Origin: Thunnus maccoyii
Taxonomy: Eukaryota; Chordata; Actinopteri; Scombriformes; Scombridae
Assembly: GCF_910596095.1 (NCBI RefSeq)
Contig: NC_056546.1
Coordinates: 23,588,425 to 23,652,424 of the forward strand
Direction of reading: 5' to 3'
DNA length: 64,000 nt
In this document: positions 40,701 to 52,353 of the stretch, piece by piece
Position numbering within the stretch: the first letter of the stretch is position 1
Layout of the letters: the number at the start of each line of letters is the position of its first letter
Made by a program: the position numbers and the translations under genes
Notes under the pieces: model-generated
Database searches by the model: none
Told to the model about the DNA's origin: nothing
What the model saw: the letters and a program-made list of their open reading frames with translations, nothing else

Positions 40701-43700
40701 ATACTGAAACATAATAAAGGTATTATTATAACTGAAAACCTCATTATTCCCTTGTTATATTGATAGATGGCAGTGGACCAGGCACAGATGCAAAACTTCA
40801 GCTCCATGTTCCTGCCCGCTGTGGAATCTGTAAATCCATGCCTCATCCTCATCGTCCGGAGGGAAAATATTGTTGGAGACACCATGGAAGTCCTCAGGAA
40901 GTCCAAGAATGTTGACTACAAGAAACCACTCAAGGTTAAATTACTGGCTATTTCATAAAAGTGATTATTTCTTTTTTTTAGCAACTAAACCTCCCCTGGA
41001 AATCTTGTTTTTGCTGCCTCCAGTGGTTTGGGCACAGTGACATCATTGTTGGGTGTGGTTAGAGGTGAAAGAGGCTTGAAACTTGACCAGAGGGGGCAGA
41101 AAAATGCTCATTTTTAGCCAAAACACACGTTTACAAAGGTGTGTTGTCATTTAGATTAAGTCCTAAAAGGTGCTGTATCTTTGCTAACATGTCAAAAATC
41201 TATGGCAGGTGATATTTGTCGGAGAAGAGGCGGTTGATGCGGGAGGCGTGAGAAAGGAATTCTTCCTCCTGATCATGAAAGAGCTGCTGGATCCCAAATA
41301 TGGGATGTTTCGTTACCACGAGGAGTCCAGGCTCATCTGGTTTTCAAACAAGGTACTTTACTGTGTGATTCACCTTCATACCCTCACACTGCTAAAGTAT
41401 CACTTGGCTATGTGTAAGTGCACTCTAAAACATTCTCAATAATGGGGATACTGAAGTGGTGTTATGTGAATTATTACATTTAAATGGCATATCCTGTTTG
41501 GAGTCAACTAGACAAATGTAACCTTAACAAATCTTAATAAAGTACTTTCTAATTCTATTTAGATTTTTAATAGGTAAACATGTTATTTGGCTTTGCACAG
41601 ATTGTAAGGTTCTAATAATAAACCAATGTGTAACTGTATTTACTAGCTTAATGGCTGGAGAGAGACAAATGGCTGTAAATTCATATTAATTATTTGTTTG
41701 CCTTTACTCATAGATAGATTTTAAAGCATACTTGTGTCCATTATCGTGGAAACTGTCAATGTTTAAAAGTAGACAATGTTACTCCATCTGACAATTTCTG
41801 ACTGTTCCTTCCAGACTTTTGAGGACATTGACTTGTTCAACCTCATCGGTGTCATCTGTGGTCTGGCCATCTACAATCTCACAATAGTGGAGCTCAACTT
41901 CCCGGTGGCCCTTTACAAGAAGCTCCTGAAGAGGAAGCCGACCTTAGATGACCTGAAAGAGTTAATGCCAGATGTGGGAAGGTCAGATCAAGGAACAGTC
42001 ATCTGAGGTTTCCATTTATCATGTTTATGAATGTCAGTTTACCTCAGTATCGCCTTTGCTGAATCTGAAATGTTTTCTTTAAATATTTCAATTATATTAC
42101 CACACACTGTGTTTAATAGAAGATTTTTGAAGTAGTGTTTAGTACCATTGTCTAAAGAAGTATATTGTAAAAGATGTGTTTCTTTTTCTGTCTCCTCTTA
42201 AACTAGGAGTCTGCAGCAGTTACTGGACTACACAGAAGATGACCTTGAGGAAACCTTTTGCTTGAACTTCACAGTAAGATGAGTGTCTCCTGTGGAGCAT
42301 TAAGTATAGAAATAGTTGTGATATCTGCATATCTAATCAGCAAAATAAAAACAATGTCTATTTTTTTCAGATCACAGAAGAAAACTATGGTGCCACAGAG
42401 GTTTTGGAACTAGTGCCTAATGGTGAAGACATCAATGTTAACAAATCAAACAGGTAACATCAATCTTTTCTTGGATGTCATGTTAACCAATAGCAATATT
42501 GTTTAATTGTTGTGACTCAATGGTTTAGGAGATATTCTCTTGAAACGCATTTGCCTGATGATTCACTAGAGGAAGGTTTACTAAAGCAGCTGTAACAGAT
42601 ATTTGTTATAATAATAATGAATCAAGAGACAGCTTTATGGAGCTTTATAGCGAGTTTCAGCTCATTGTTTAATTGCCCGACTGCAACTTTATTGTTTTGG
42701 TTCACTCTCACCGCTCTCATAGCGTCATTTTTGGCCACAACAGGCAGCTGTTTTGAGTGAAAAAGCTCTTAAAAAACCCCCACTGTACACTACATGCTCA
42801 CCTTAGCGATTAGCTGGTTGACTTAATGGAGCATTCAAGTTCAAGTGACCAAAAAAAAATCAGTGAATGTAGGTTTAAGTTTCCAAAATCAGAAAAATAT
42901 TTTTGTTTTTTCAGTTAAATATGACCAAAGTTTCTGTAAAACTAACGTTTCCATCAGCCTCACTAGTACTTTTGTGTTAAATACTAAATAGCAAAGCATG
43001 TTAACAACACGCTAAACAAAGATGGCGAATATGGTTAACATTTGACCTGCTTAACATCAGCATGTTAGCATCATCATTATCAGCATGTTAGCATGCCGAC
43101 ATTAGCATTTCACTCAACGCACCTCTGTGCCTGAGTAAAGCCTCATAGAGTTGCTAGCATGGCTGTGGACTCTTGGCCTTGTTTTAGCCTTAATTTATGA
43201 ATAAATTAAGAATACTTATAAGTAAGCTTGTATAAGTTTCACATAGTGCAAAATAGTTAAGTTGTATCTTGGATACCCACTGCTAAAATAGCATATTGTC
43301 AACATAAGTGCAGAGTGCATTCTTTATAGTTTTAGTGTGTTATGTAACATTTGGACAAAAAGTGAGTCAAAGAGAGAAGTCTAGCATTTCAAGAGACATG
43401 GTTGAAGCTTTTTGTCATTCTCTAGCTCTTCAGCTGCATGATCTTGTCTTTTTCCTGACCTGGTAGTGGTGTCCATGTAGGCATTTGCCGACACCAGTAT
43501 ACAGTGAGAGTAAGCAGCCCTTAAGGTGCAGCATATTAAAGATATTCCAAGATAGCGCTTTGTAAATATTAAGTCTCCACTGAATTCTATTTAGAGCTTT
43601 TATTCAATTTTTCTGTTAAGTTGTTCCTAACCTTTAACCAATGAATCCTTTCACCTCAAGATTCACTCTGGTCTCCTTTTTGTTTGATTAACTCTTTCAG

Positions 43701-44764
43701 CTTTAGCAATCCACTCATTTGATGTTAACAAAAATCATATTCTTTTTCGTTGCTGTCTTTTTTTTCTTTCTCTAGGCAAGACTTTGTCAATGCATACGTA
43801 GACTACATTTTCAACACATCAGTGGCTCCACTGTTTGAGTGCTTCTATGCAGGCTTTCACAAGGTGTGCGGTGGGAAAGTTCTGGAGCTGTTCCAGCCGA
43901 ACGAACTGCAGGCCATGGTCATTGGCAACACCAACTACGACTGGACAGAGCTTGAAAAGGTCTTGACAAATAAAAACAAAAATATTTCACTGATTAATTT
44001 CCAAGCTTTGTAAAATAATCTTCAGAAAGGGACGATATTCTTGGTTTTGTATCAAAATCAATCTATCATACAACACATGATTACAAAACTAAGTATCTAG
44101 AGCTAAATAAATGTTTCCACTCTTGGCTAATTAAAAAAAAAAAAAAAACACGTTATAGTAGTACGTTATAATCATTTTTTTGTAATCTCACATATGTCAT
44201 CTATTGGTGATTCATGAATGTATTTATACATGCAAACTCCTCCAGTTTTAAGTAAAAACATACACATTTCCCCGGAAATTGTCGAAGTGGGCCAAGTAAC
44301 TTTAAATGGTACAAATCATTTTTGTTTTCATTTTTCAGAGTACTGAATATAAAGGGGAGTACTGGACTGACCACCCCACCATCAGGCTCTTCTGGGAAGT
44401 GTTCCACAATCTTCCTTTAGAAAAGAAGAAACAGTTTCTCTGTAAGTGCTGCTCTCCGTATATGATTTTTTAAAAACATTGGAGAAGCTGTTGCTTTAAC
44501 AAGGTGAATTGACACAGTAGTGTAATAGTGACAAAGATGTTTCTTGTCTCTTCAGTGTTCCTCACGGGAAGTGATCGCATACCCATCTTGGGCATGAAAA
44601 GCCTGAAACTGGTAATCCAGCCCACTGGTGGAGGGGAGCATTACTTACCTGTTGCACACACCTGCTTCAACCTGATGGACTTGCCCAAGTACACGAGTCT
44701 AGAAACACTCCGCGAGAAGCTTCTACAAGCTATAGATCACAATCAAGGCTTTAATCTTGCGTGA
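34768..44764 (+). CDS. herc4: HERC4, RCC1-repeat HECT E3 ubiquitin ligase
   Basis: A cytosolic HECT-type E3 that accepts ubiquitin on a cysteine and transfers it to substrate. I assembled 23 coding exons: 34768-34993, 35078-35237, 35330-35406, 35499-35720, 35822-35913, 36469-36599, 36768-36922, 37286-37362, 37468-37592, 37711-37770, 38362-38473, 39796-39985, 40069-40241, 40345-40464, 40559-40657, 40767-40934, 41209-41352, 41815-41981, 42207-42273, 42371-42453, 43776-43959, 44339-44441, 44556-44764. They total 3144 nt, or 1047 residues (human 1057). The N-terminal third is seven RCC1 blades ([16 protein letters not shown]; later [24 protein letters not shown]). The HECT domain fills roughly residues 720-1047 ([43 protein letters not shown]). 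The catalytic cysteine is Cys1015 in PVAHTCFNL. The sequence follows human HERC4, not HERC3 (for example GGIDEEIV and QVVALDAQ). Possible polyadenylation signal AATAAA at 45536-45541. Confidence 0.97.
36021..36252. mobile_element. Fold-back repeat in a herc4 intron
   Basis: The left arm (GGCCATCATTAG ... AATTGCTGAGATATGGGGTT) is mirrored on the right (TAACCCCATATCACAGCAATT ... AATGATGG, read as its complement). The arms are about 60 bp with a ~100-bp centre. It is a small palindromic, non-coding element; target duplication not resolved. Confidence 0.6.
38600..39475. repeat. Dispersed repeat with an internal duplicated module in herc4 intron 11
   Basis: About 0.9 kb, much more GC-rich than the intron around it. 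It begins GGAATCTCTGTCTGTATGTC, followed by AACGATTCATCCTATTGACT and CACTTGGCAGGTG, text I recognise from a common teleost repeat. A module (TTAATATTAATAAA ... AATAAACAAG ... GGGCGGG ... CTTCTGGGCTCTG) occurs twice, at about 38762-38850 and 39198-39306. No coding sequence or clear terminal repeats; class unknown. Confidence 0.6.
43020..43190 (-). repeat. Inverted partial copy of the 7.8-kb teleost repeat
   Basis: Reverse complement of the 7800-8225 type: CATGCTAGCAACTC, CAGAGGTGCGTTG and AATGCTAATGTCGGCATGCT. Lies in herc4 intron 20. Confidence 0.6.
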
Positions 44765-46182
44765 TAGTGCACAGAAATGGCTGGAACCTCATGTCCAGAC
44801 TGTTGATGGCAACCACATTCCCAAATGTTTTTGTTTAGCAGACTTCTGTGTCTGAATTCTGCTATAGGAAATGAACACTGGTTGGAAAAAGGAGGAGGCC
44901 ACATGACACTAGAAGTGATGTAAGAGTTGGATGTCTAGACGTTAATCTTGACTTTGATTTTTCAGCTTTTTTCCCATGCCATCACAGTATTTGTTGCGCT
45001 ATTACAAGCCGATTCACGTTTGATATTGCTCTTGTAGATACGCTTTTATTCATGTTTGGATATGTCAAGTATGATGAAGCAAACTACTGTTATGTACAGT
45101 ACAGGGCATGTACACAGCAACATAAATACCTGTAAAATATAATGAAATGCAGTAGCCCTACCTTTCTGAAGCTTGTAATGCAATTCAATGTAATAGTGAG
45201 ATGTTTCTGTCATGTTTATACTGGTGGAAAATGTAACTAATCCAAGAATTCAAACTAATCCAAGAAAACACTGTGGCCTCAAAAATGACCAGATTTAAAT
45301 CAACACCTCTCTCTTACATTTTAAGCTTCACTGTGGTAGTAGTTGCTCCGTGGCTACTGCAGTGAATTACGCTGTATTTTGCAGGAACTAATTATGTTGT
45401 GTCCACCCCCTGTGCATTAAATGTTTGACTCATTATGTTTGACATAAATTCTGTTGTGACATTTGAGAAAGAGCAGTGCAAAGCGTTTGCTTTAGATGCT
45501 GAGTGGATTTTATTGGCTGTAAGCTTTAATCCACAAATAAAAACTAAGTACAGCCACTGAAATGTGAGTTACTTTTGGGATAAAATGCTGATTGATTGAT
45601 TACATTTGAGCTTACGTTACAGTATTTGGCTTTTTTCCCCTCTTATTTACATTTTATACATTCACCCACCAACCATCTTGGGACTGTCTGCAGGTGTATA
45701 AAGAGTTTTCAATCATTTTTAATACTGTTAGTCTTCCATAGCTACATACTGAGTGGGAATATAACAGTGATCCATTGGAGTTACAGTTAAGGGTCAAACG
45801 TCGTAGATAGACAAGACAATGCTCTTCAAATGATGTGTACTCCAGCTAATAAGCCAAATCTTTATCTACTGTGTAATGCAAACATAACTGAAACCAGAGC
45901 ATTATTTCCACTGTTTCATCATACACCATATCAATGAAAATAGTTCATATTTTCGGCTTTTATAGATTTACTTACCCTTTGTCACAGCTTGATGGGTGTT
46001 AATCTGTTCGCTTATTAAGAACCTAACAACAGATTTCTATCGAGACAATCCAGTTCAGGTATACATTTTAATGCTAAACTGTACATGTGAAATGATATGC
46101 AGACATTGTCGTATATGGCCATGAAGGAGGCAAATAAGGATGATGTCCCATTTGTACAGAGCTTTTGGTGATGAACTCAGTT
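44765..46182. other. herc4 3' UTR and herc4-cox5b convergent spacer
   Basis: herc4 and cox5b point at each other. An AATAAA at 45536-45541 probably ends herc4. The rest is non-coding and includes the cox5b 3' UTR on the minus strand. Confidence 0.5.
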
Positions 46183-47324
46183 TCAATGGGGCAGCTCGTG
46201 GTGGACCAACTTATAGTGGGAACCACAGGAAGGACAGCGCTCGCCGGCTCCCTCATGAAGCCAGAACCACACTATAGCTGTGTTGTCTTCCTCGCCTGCA
46301 GAGAATTATATTATGGTCATCCTGGTTTTGTCATCTACACATTGATAATAAACCAATAGATTCTTCCCTTACTAAACATCACTTACAGAGACAGCCCACC
46401 AGCCTCTTGGTTCCAATGCACGGCACAATGTGAGGGTCTTCCTTGGTTCCAGCATGCTGCTTCGGCTTCAGAATGCTGTAGGGATCCTGTAGTGTGAACA
46501 TAGATAAGTTAATACTGTATGAGAATTAAACAATACTTACATGTACAGTAGCCTACCTTTCCCTGTTTAAAGGCCTGCAGGGTACGTCGCTCCAGTCCAG
46601 TGGCCTGTTCGTCATCTGTTGGTATTCCTGAAAATGATATAGCAAAGCTTTACATAAAGATCCATTATAAATTGGAAACCACCTTCAAAGTCGTCATGCC
46701 AGCTTGTACTCTATGCACATTACAGACGGGCACTGGACACCACCCACACCAACGTACTGTCCCTTAACAGGATACTGGCACCACACCAACAGACGCCTGC
46801 CAAAGGAGGTGGGTCTATCAGAGGCCTTTCCACAAGTTATGATCCAAATGACCTTCATTATTTGATTCAAACATTTTAGGCGCATGTCGGTGGTACACAA
46901 TAATTTTACAGCACATAAAGTGACCACAAACAGTTTATATTTTCAGCGAATAAACAAAACTGTTATCTACCATCTGTATATAATACAGCACCAGTGGCAG
47001 CTAGTTAATATATTACAGACGTCATGTATGGTATAGCGTTTTAGCCACCTAACTGCGCAATAAACTAAAAATACCAGCTTGAATACTGACTATCGGTGTA
47101 ACCCCCTCAAGTTCCCTGTCTATACACATTTATAAGCGCGGACAGCTGCGCTTTCACCGCAGTCTGCAGGACTGTTTGACACTTTAAACAGGCTTTATGC
47201 CGTCGGTAATAATCAGTATTTTACCTTTCAGGGTGCCCATGGCACGGTGTGACCGTGTAGCCGCCACATGGCTCCTCAGCCGCAATGTTGTTGAACAAGC
47301 TCGAAGGAGAAACCGTCCTGCCAT
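46183..47324 (-). CDS. cox5b: Cytochrome c oxidase subunit 5B, mitochondrial
   Basis: Nuclear-encoded zinc-binding subunit on the matrix side of respiratory complex IV. Minus-strand exons: 47225-47324, 46557-46627, 46387-46486, 46183-46295, 384 nt and 127 residues (human 129). The N-terminus [18 protein letters not shown] is an arginine-rich amphipathic mitochondrial presequence. The mature part carries [40 protein letters not shown] and the end [11 protein letters not shown]. The four zinc cysteines are Cys89, Cys91, Cys111 and Cys114 (VGCLC and RCPSCGSHY), matching Cys91/93/113/116 of the human precursor. All splice junctions are GT-AG and in frame. Fishes often have two cox5b paralogues; which one this is cannot be told from sequence alone. 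Confidence 0.95.
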
Positions 47325-48637
47325 CCTGGTCTCACTGTCAGGTACCGAGAATGACCTGACACACCGAGCAGTGGACTGAAATGACCCGACAACCGTCTGA
47401 GCGACAGGTGGTCAGGCCAATAGGAACAGAAATACAGCTGCGCTACCCAATGAGAAGGCAGAGGGGAGCACGAGGAACAGGTGTAAAATGTCATATACAG
47501 AAATGATGAAAATCATAATAGGCTTAGTTATTGTTTTATTGGCTCTGTTTTTATTTACTTAGTCCTACTGAACAACTAAGAGATCCTAACGTTTTTCTTG
47601 TTTTGGGGGAGACACTGACACAACAGGAAGTATCACAACAAATTAAAAAGCTAAAGTCATTACACACAGAGAGAGAGAGAGAGAGAGAGAGGAGAATCTC
47701 TTAGTTCACAGTATCTTTCGTGTTGCACTGTTTGGTGTTATTGGTTGCTAGTACAGTTAGTAAGTTAGTTACAGCAATGAGTTTCAACCATAGGCCAGTT
47801 TTGTTTTTTTGTTTTTTTTCAGGAATTGTGACTGGTGAGACATTAACTAGCACCGTAGAAACACAGCTTCATTTATGGCTGATTGAAAGGAACCTACTGT
47901 TGTTGTTTCCTTAGAAAAAAGTGGCACCAGTACACCATTTCTATTAGACTGACACTTATTTGTGTCTGTGAAGGACAAATGTGTTCTCGTCCAAAAGGCT
48001 TGTTGTGGAATTAAAACAGTGTTAGAATTCACACATTAAAATTAAATTTCTGGTCAGAATATTAGATTTAATTTCAGCAGCATGCACTATTCAACTGTTC
48101 AAACAGCACAGTGATTCATCAAGCCTATCAACAAATTCCCAAAAATCAATGTTAAAACCTTACATGTTTTAATTAGGATATGTGGTTTCAAGTATGTTAT
48201 CTTTAAAATACTCATTCTTATATTGTTATTATCCTCCTCTCTGTGGTCTAACCTCTTGACAAACAACGGATGCTCCTGCATTTCAGTGGTTTGCATAATA
48301 CAGTAACCTATAGGCTATGTACAAGCTGAGATCCAAATGAAAATCCATGAGTAAGTCTACCACAAAAATTCAAGACACGTGAAATTTACAGTGGCTTCCA
48401 AAATTAATGTAGGGTTTATTAAAACAGGGACTTACTGTGGCTTGTGCTGCAGACAACCAGTAAAGTCTTTAATGTTATTTGTTTATAATTTTTGTTTTTT
48501 TACATAGGCTAATTTAGCTTAAGCACAGATCTAGATTGTATACTGTACTTGAGATTTACTTACTGACAGTTAACAGAAAATTGAGAAAATACTTTTCCCT
48601 GCAATCACTGCAATCATTACCTGCAATCGCTTGAAGG
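47325..48637. other. Intergenic spacer right of cox5b
   Basis: Contains the cox5b promoter at its left end and a (GA)n microsatellite at 47667-47691. No other gene seen. Confidence 0.4.
47667..47691. repeat. (GA)n microsatellite
   Basis: Twelve uninterrupted AG dinucleotides. Confidence 0.95.
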
Positions 48638-49060
48638 TATATGTTGCACCAGAATATAGAGCTGTACAAATCTATGACAATATACATTGTGAATCTGAAA
48701 ATGGAGATCACTTTTAATCTGATCACTTATGACTCCCAGCAGGTTAAATGTTTGTTTTTCACACATTAAGTCTCAATTTTAATTTTGTTAAAACTATTGT
48801 GAGTTTATTGTCAAACTGTGAACTGTGTGGTGTGTACTGAACCATGAATCAGTGAGTGTATCATGTCACCCTTAATGTTCACATTTTATTCTGATATTAG
48901 ATACACACACACACACACAACCACAACAACAACAACAACAACAACCTTACAACAAAAGTAAAATGAAGTTTAATGTTTGTGATCCAGATATTCTGTAGAT
49001 CTGATTGTCTTGCCCAAATTACTGTTGACATGTTTTATTTACCTTGTTAGAAAAGTAAAC
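48638..49060 (+). repeat. Left arm of a ~420-bp inverted repeat
   Basis: Reverse-complementary to about 54872-55274 with scattered differences. Matching landmarks are ATAGAGCTGTACAAA, TGACAATATACATTGTGAAT, GAACTGTGTGGTGTGTACTG and CAGATATTCTGTA. The (AC)n/(AAC)n run at 48903-48945 corresponds to the (TTG)n run at about 54980-55007. The arms bracket two of the three 7SL genes. Confidence 0.85.
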
Positions 49061-49291
49061 GGACAGCTTTTTTCTCCTATAATTTCATCCAAAAATTGAA
49101 AGGAAAAGTTTGTAATAGTGTACAGTATAGCCTATAGTGCTGTTTATCTGTGATGTTGCATTGATTGGTGCGATTGATAGTAAGTGCTCCTCTTCTCCAG
49201 GTGGAGGCAGTGTTGGCCAGACTAAGCAGCATTGCTTTCTGAGGTTTCTTCCTGGAACATGAAGCTGTCTGTTATAAAGTGTGCAGAGTGT

Positions 49292-49591
49292 AAAAAGACT
49301 GGGTCCCGCTGTATCGCACAGGCTGCACTACAGCGTCTATTCACAGGCGCGATCCAACTACTGAGCGGCACGGGGGCTTTGACCTGCTCCGTTTCCGACC
49401 TGGGCCGGTGCACCCCTCCTCAGACGACCTGGTGGTCCCGAGCTCCCCCAGGAGCACCATATCGATACCGAACTTAGTGCGGACACCCGATCGACATAGT
49501 CCGCTGCAGTTCAGAGCTCCTGAGCTCAAGCGATCCTCCAGCCTCAGCCTCCCGGTAACTTGGATTACAGGCGCGCGCCACCGCACCCGGC
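49292..49591 (-). ncRNA. 7SL RNA (signal recognition particle RNA), copy A
   Basis: A 300-nt full-length SRP RNA gene on the minus strand. SRP pauses and targets ribosomes carrying signal peptides to the ER. The RNA 5' end reads GCCGGGTGCGGTGGCGCG (49591 downwards), the Alu domain. The S-domain SRP54-binding loop motif GGTCGGAAACGGAGCAGGTC is at 49381-49400, and GCGCCTGTGAATAG closes the Alu domain near the 3' end. A T5 run at 49292-49296 is a Pol III terminator. The middle part absent from Alu-type SINEs is present, so this is a true 7SL sequence. Upstream CRE-like TGACATCA (minus strand; plus TGATGTCA) at 49634-49641 is -43 to -50. Confidence 0.92.
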
Positions 49592-49633
49592 GAGAGACAC
49601 TTGATTCATGGGAGTTTTGGGATTTAACAAAAG

Positions 49634-49641
49634 TGATGTCA
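49634..49641 (-). promoter_or_regulatory. CRE-like box of 7SL copy A
   Basis: TGATGTCA on the plus strand, one base off the ATF/CREB consensus TGACGTCA, at -43 to -50 from the 7SL 5' end. The human 7SL gene has an ATF site close to -50. The spacing matches copies B and C exactly. Confidence 0.65.
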
Positions 49642-49857
49642 CCAAGAAGCACGTTCCAGCGCCATCTAGCTTCGAAAATGCCAACTACAGTGTTGAAGGT
49701 TCATCAAACAGGTCAACAGTTTCCCAAAGATCACTCACTGATAATGTCTCATGTTTTTAATAAAGATACATAGTTTTATAACATATCTTTATGGCCAATT
49801 GCTGTTTTGATCTATGCTCATTACCAATTTATTGATGTCATCATATATATATATATA

Positions 49858-50097
49858 CAGACGTTGACAAATTAAAGGAAAAGCTGGTACAGGTCTGACT
49901 GCTTGACCCCTACAGTGAGGGGATCTGGTGGCTCTGTTATGCTGTGGGGGGCATTTTTCTGGCATGGTTTGGGTCCACTTGTCCACTCAGAGGGAAGAGT
50001 CACTGCAAATCAACACAAAGTTGTTCTGAGTCATCACCTTTATCCTATGATGAAACATTTCTATCCTGATATGAGTGGTCTCTTTCAGGATGACAAT
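49858..50097 (+). mobile_element. Truncated Tc1-like transposon, copy in unit 1
   Basis: Starts after TA with the end CAGACGTTGACAAATTAAAG, then runs straight into the C-terminal transposase region (VMLWGAFFWHGLGPLVHSEG). The N-terminal half is missing, as in the other window copies, so they derive from one internally deleted founder. The right end is cut off at 50097 by the junction with the hairpin locus. Confidence 0.8.
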
Positions 50098-50826
50098 GAC
50101 CAGTGATGTGAACCCAGTGATGTGGCGAAAATGTCAGTCAAGTGCGCCCCGCGCAGTGCGTCAAATGTACATGAACGTACATGAATATACATAAACGTGC
50201 ATACATTTACTTAAACGTACATAAAAGTACATACATGTACATAAACGCACATAAATATACATGAACATACATAAATGTACATAAATATACATAAATGTAC
50301 ATAAACGTACATAAATGTACATAAAGGTATGCATGCAGTGAAGAAAGAAAAGTAAAGAAAATTTAAAAAAAAAATAATAAAAAAAAAAAAGCAGCATATA
50401 TACAGGCTCTGAAGCACCCAGGCTGCCTGGGCCTCCCATACCAGCACGACAGACTAGGCCAGATCTATGCACTGGCAGGGCCCCCAGGTGTCATGCATCG
50501 CGAGCTCGAGCTCAGCGGTGCACCACGAGCTCGAGCTCAGCGATGCATGACACCTGGCGGCTATCGAGGACTCCCCTCGGCTGCAGACGTGGGCCGAGGC
50601 GTGGGCTACCATGGTGCTGCAGTGCATCAGAGCCTCCACGTCTCCTGTGAGGGAGTGTGGAATGGAGATTGATGGCAGGAGGGGGTCCTATTTATAAACT
50701 CGGTTCCAAGCCTTGACGCTGTCATTCATGACGTCAAATAAGCACTGTTGTCGACTGAGAACTGATGACACATCAATATGGACATCCTCTGTGATGTCAC
50801 ATAGCCGTGACGACGAACATAAGATG
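50098..50826 (-). repeat. Hairpin locus, copy 1 (CRE, TATA, palindrome, T-tract)
   Basis: Read on the minus strand: CRE TGACGTCA (50729-50736), TATA box in GTTTATAAATAGG (TATAAA at 50691-50696), then ~180 bp GC-rich sequence. A 74-bp near-perfect palindrome (50484-50557) follows: 18 bp outer stem, GAGCTCGAGCTC inner stem, 13-nt loop and one bulged base. After a GGGAGGCCCAGGCAGCCTGG segment comes a long T-run (50376-50389). A TACATAAA-type minisatellite lies further on. The only open frame (57-61 codons) overlaps the palindrome and has no protein character. The arrangement resembles a small-RNA gene, but the function is unknown. It could also be part of an unknown mobile element. Confidence 0.55.
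50166..50330. repeat. TACATAAA-type minisatellite, copy 1
   Basis: Tandem imperfect units of ACATAAACGTACATAAATGT and variants. The same array is at about 53249-53438 in copy 2. Confidence 0.85.
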
Positions 50827-51385
50827 AAATGAAAGAGTAAAACAAACATCTGAAACTCAAATTCATTGATAAATAGAATATTTCTCACAACAACAGGTGG
50901 AGTTACGGGAAGCTTGATTAATGCCAATCACAACAGCTCCTCTCATAAGCAGCAAGATGTTTAATGAGCCAAGAGCTCCGGAGAAAACTGTTCTTCCCAA
51001 GATAAAAAAAATAAATAAATACACTTCCCTAAATATGACTATACAGCCCAAGCACACCGAATACTAACAGACAGCACCCACATTTATACAGTATGCCAAA
51101 TATGCTTTGGAGGTAAGATTTGAATTTCTGTTGCAGGAGACACTGAAATTCCTGTCACCACGTGCAGTGTGCACATTGTTAGCAGACAATTAGCATATAA
51201 TGTACAAAATATTACATGAAACCAGCAGGTTCTTGTAAATATTCGTTTTACAGAAGTAATCAACTTTAAAACATTCCCAAATTGTGTCAGTAATGTTACT
51301 AGGCTGTATGATCTGTAAACGGTGTAACTTAGGAAAAAATTGTCATAGAGTTAATATTGGATCATGAGGATGTCTTGTCATACTA

Positions 51386-51640
51386 TGGGAAAAGTGATGT
51401 CCTCCTGAGTGATGTATATCTCAGCAAAGGAGCAATTATGTGTTCTGATGTAAATTGTAATGGACATTTCTCACCCCAAAGCCCTCTGTGCTATGTGTGA
51501 TGGTATTGTGGGAGCTGTGCACGAGGCCGGAAGATAATACTTTGCTTACTTCTTCCACCACCGTAAAAACTTGTGTTATGGTATACAACAAAATAGTTAT
51601 AGCACAATATAGTTCTAGTATTATAGTGATGTGTGTCTGT
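51386..51640. other. Unique segment between duplication units
   Basis: No gene; its right part shares AATATAGTTCTAGT with the flank of 7SL copy C (about 55311-55326), so the C-type flank extends into unit 2. Confidence 0.4.
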
Positions 51641-51789
51641 GGTGCTGCATTGATTGGTGCGATTGATAGTAAGTGCTCCTCTTCTCCAGGTGGAGGCAGT
51701 GTTGGCCAGACTAAGCAGCATTGCTTTCTGAGGTTTCTTCCTGGAACATGAAGCTGTCACAGCTGTTTGTTGTAAAGTGTGCAGAGTGT

Positions 51790-52089
51790 AAAAAGACTGG
51801 GTCCCGCTGTATCGCTCAGGCTGCACTACAGCGTCTATTCACAGGCGCCATCCAACTACTGAGCGGCACGGGGGCTTTGACCTGCTCCGTTTCCGACCTG
51901 GGCCGGTGCACCCCTCCTTAGACGACCTGGTGGTCCCGAGCTCCCCCAGGAGCACCATATCGATACCGAACTTAGTGCGGACACCCGATCGACATAGTCC
52001 GCTGCAGTTCAGAGCTCCTGAGCTCAAGCGATCCTCCAGCCTCAGCCTCCCGGTAACTTGGATTACAGGCGCGCGCCACCGCACCCGGC
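51790..52089 (-). ncRNA. 7SL RNA (signal recognition particle RNA), copy B
   Basis: 300 nt, identical to copy A except for three substitutions noticed by eye (a T for A in the 3' Alu part, a C for G in GCGCCATCC, a T for C in CTCCTTAG). The 5' end is at 52089, the S-domain SRP54-loop motif at 51879-51898 and the T5 terminator at 51790-51794. The CRE-like TGATGTCA at 52132-52139 is again at -43 to -50. Upstream and downstream flanks match copy A, so A and B arose by segmental duplication. Confidence 0.92.
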
Positions 52090-52131
52090 GAGAGACACCT
52101 GATTCATGGGAGTTTTGGGATTTAACAAAAG

Positions 52132-52139
52132 TGATGTCA
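52132..52139 (-). promoter_or_regulatory. CRE-like box of 7SL copy B
   Basis: TGATGTCA at -43 to -50 from the 7SL B 5' end, same sequence and spacing as copy A. Confidence 0.65.
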
Positions 52140-52353
52140 CCAAGAAGCACGTTCCAGCGCCATCTAGCTTCGAAAATGCCAACTACAGTGTTGAAGGTTC
52201 ATCAAACAGGTCAACAGTTTCCCAAAGATCACTCACTGATAATGTCTCATGTTTTTAATAAAGATACATAGTTTTATAACATATCTTTATGGCCAATTGC
52301 TGTTTTGATCTATGCTCATTACCAATTTATTGATGTCATCATATATATATATA

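Larger units (their letters stand above)
49140..51385. repeat. Duplication unit 1 (7SL gene A, Tc1 piece, hairpin locus)
   Basis: First member of a tandem duplication; unit 2 is about 51640-54005. The two are almost identical where both are present. Unit 1 lacks about 580 bp found in unit 2 (52596-53178), including the end of the Tc1 piece. It keeps about 500 bp (50827-51327) that unit 2 has lost. High identity outside any element shows a recent genomic duplication, not separate insertions. Confidence 0.85.

Noticed and set aside
49520-49591. Alu-like text (CAGCCTCAGCCTCCCGG, GATTACAGGCGCGCGCC) suggesting human DNA contamination
   Set aside because: The central S-domain, missing from Alu elements, is present in all three copies, and the flanks are fish-type sequence. 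It is parental 7SL, not Alu.
49341-49773. Overlapping ORFs of 103 and 121 codons repeated at 51839-52271 and 55489-55974
   Set aside because: They are frames through the 7SL RNA genes and their flanks; the RNA landmarks explain the conservation between copies.
49903-50106. Repeated 67-75-codon ORFs (VMLWGAFFWHG type) as host genes
   Set aside because: They are truncated Tc1 transposase pieces with terminal repeats nearby.
50454-50639. 61-codon ORF duplicated at 53568-53753
   Set aside because: It starts at a non-ATG codon, runs through the palindrome and shows no protein-like conservation beyond overall DNA identity.
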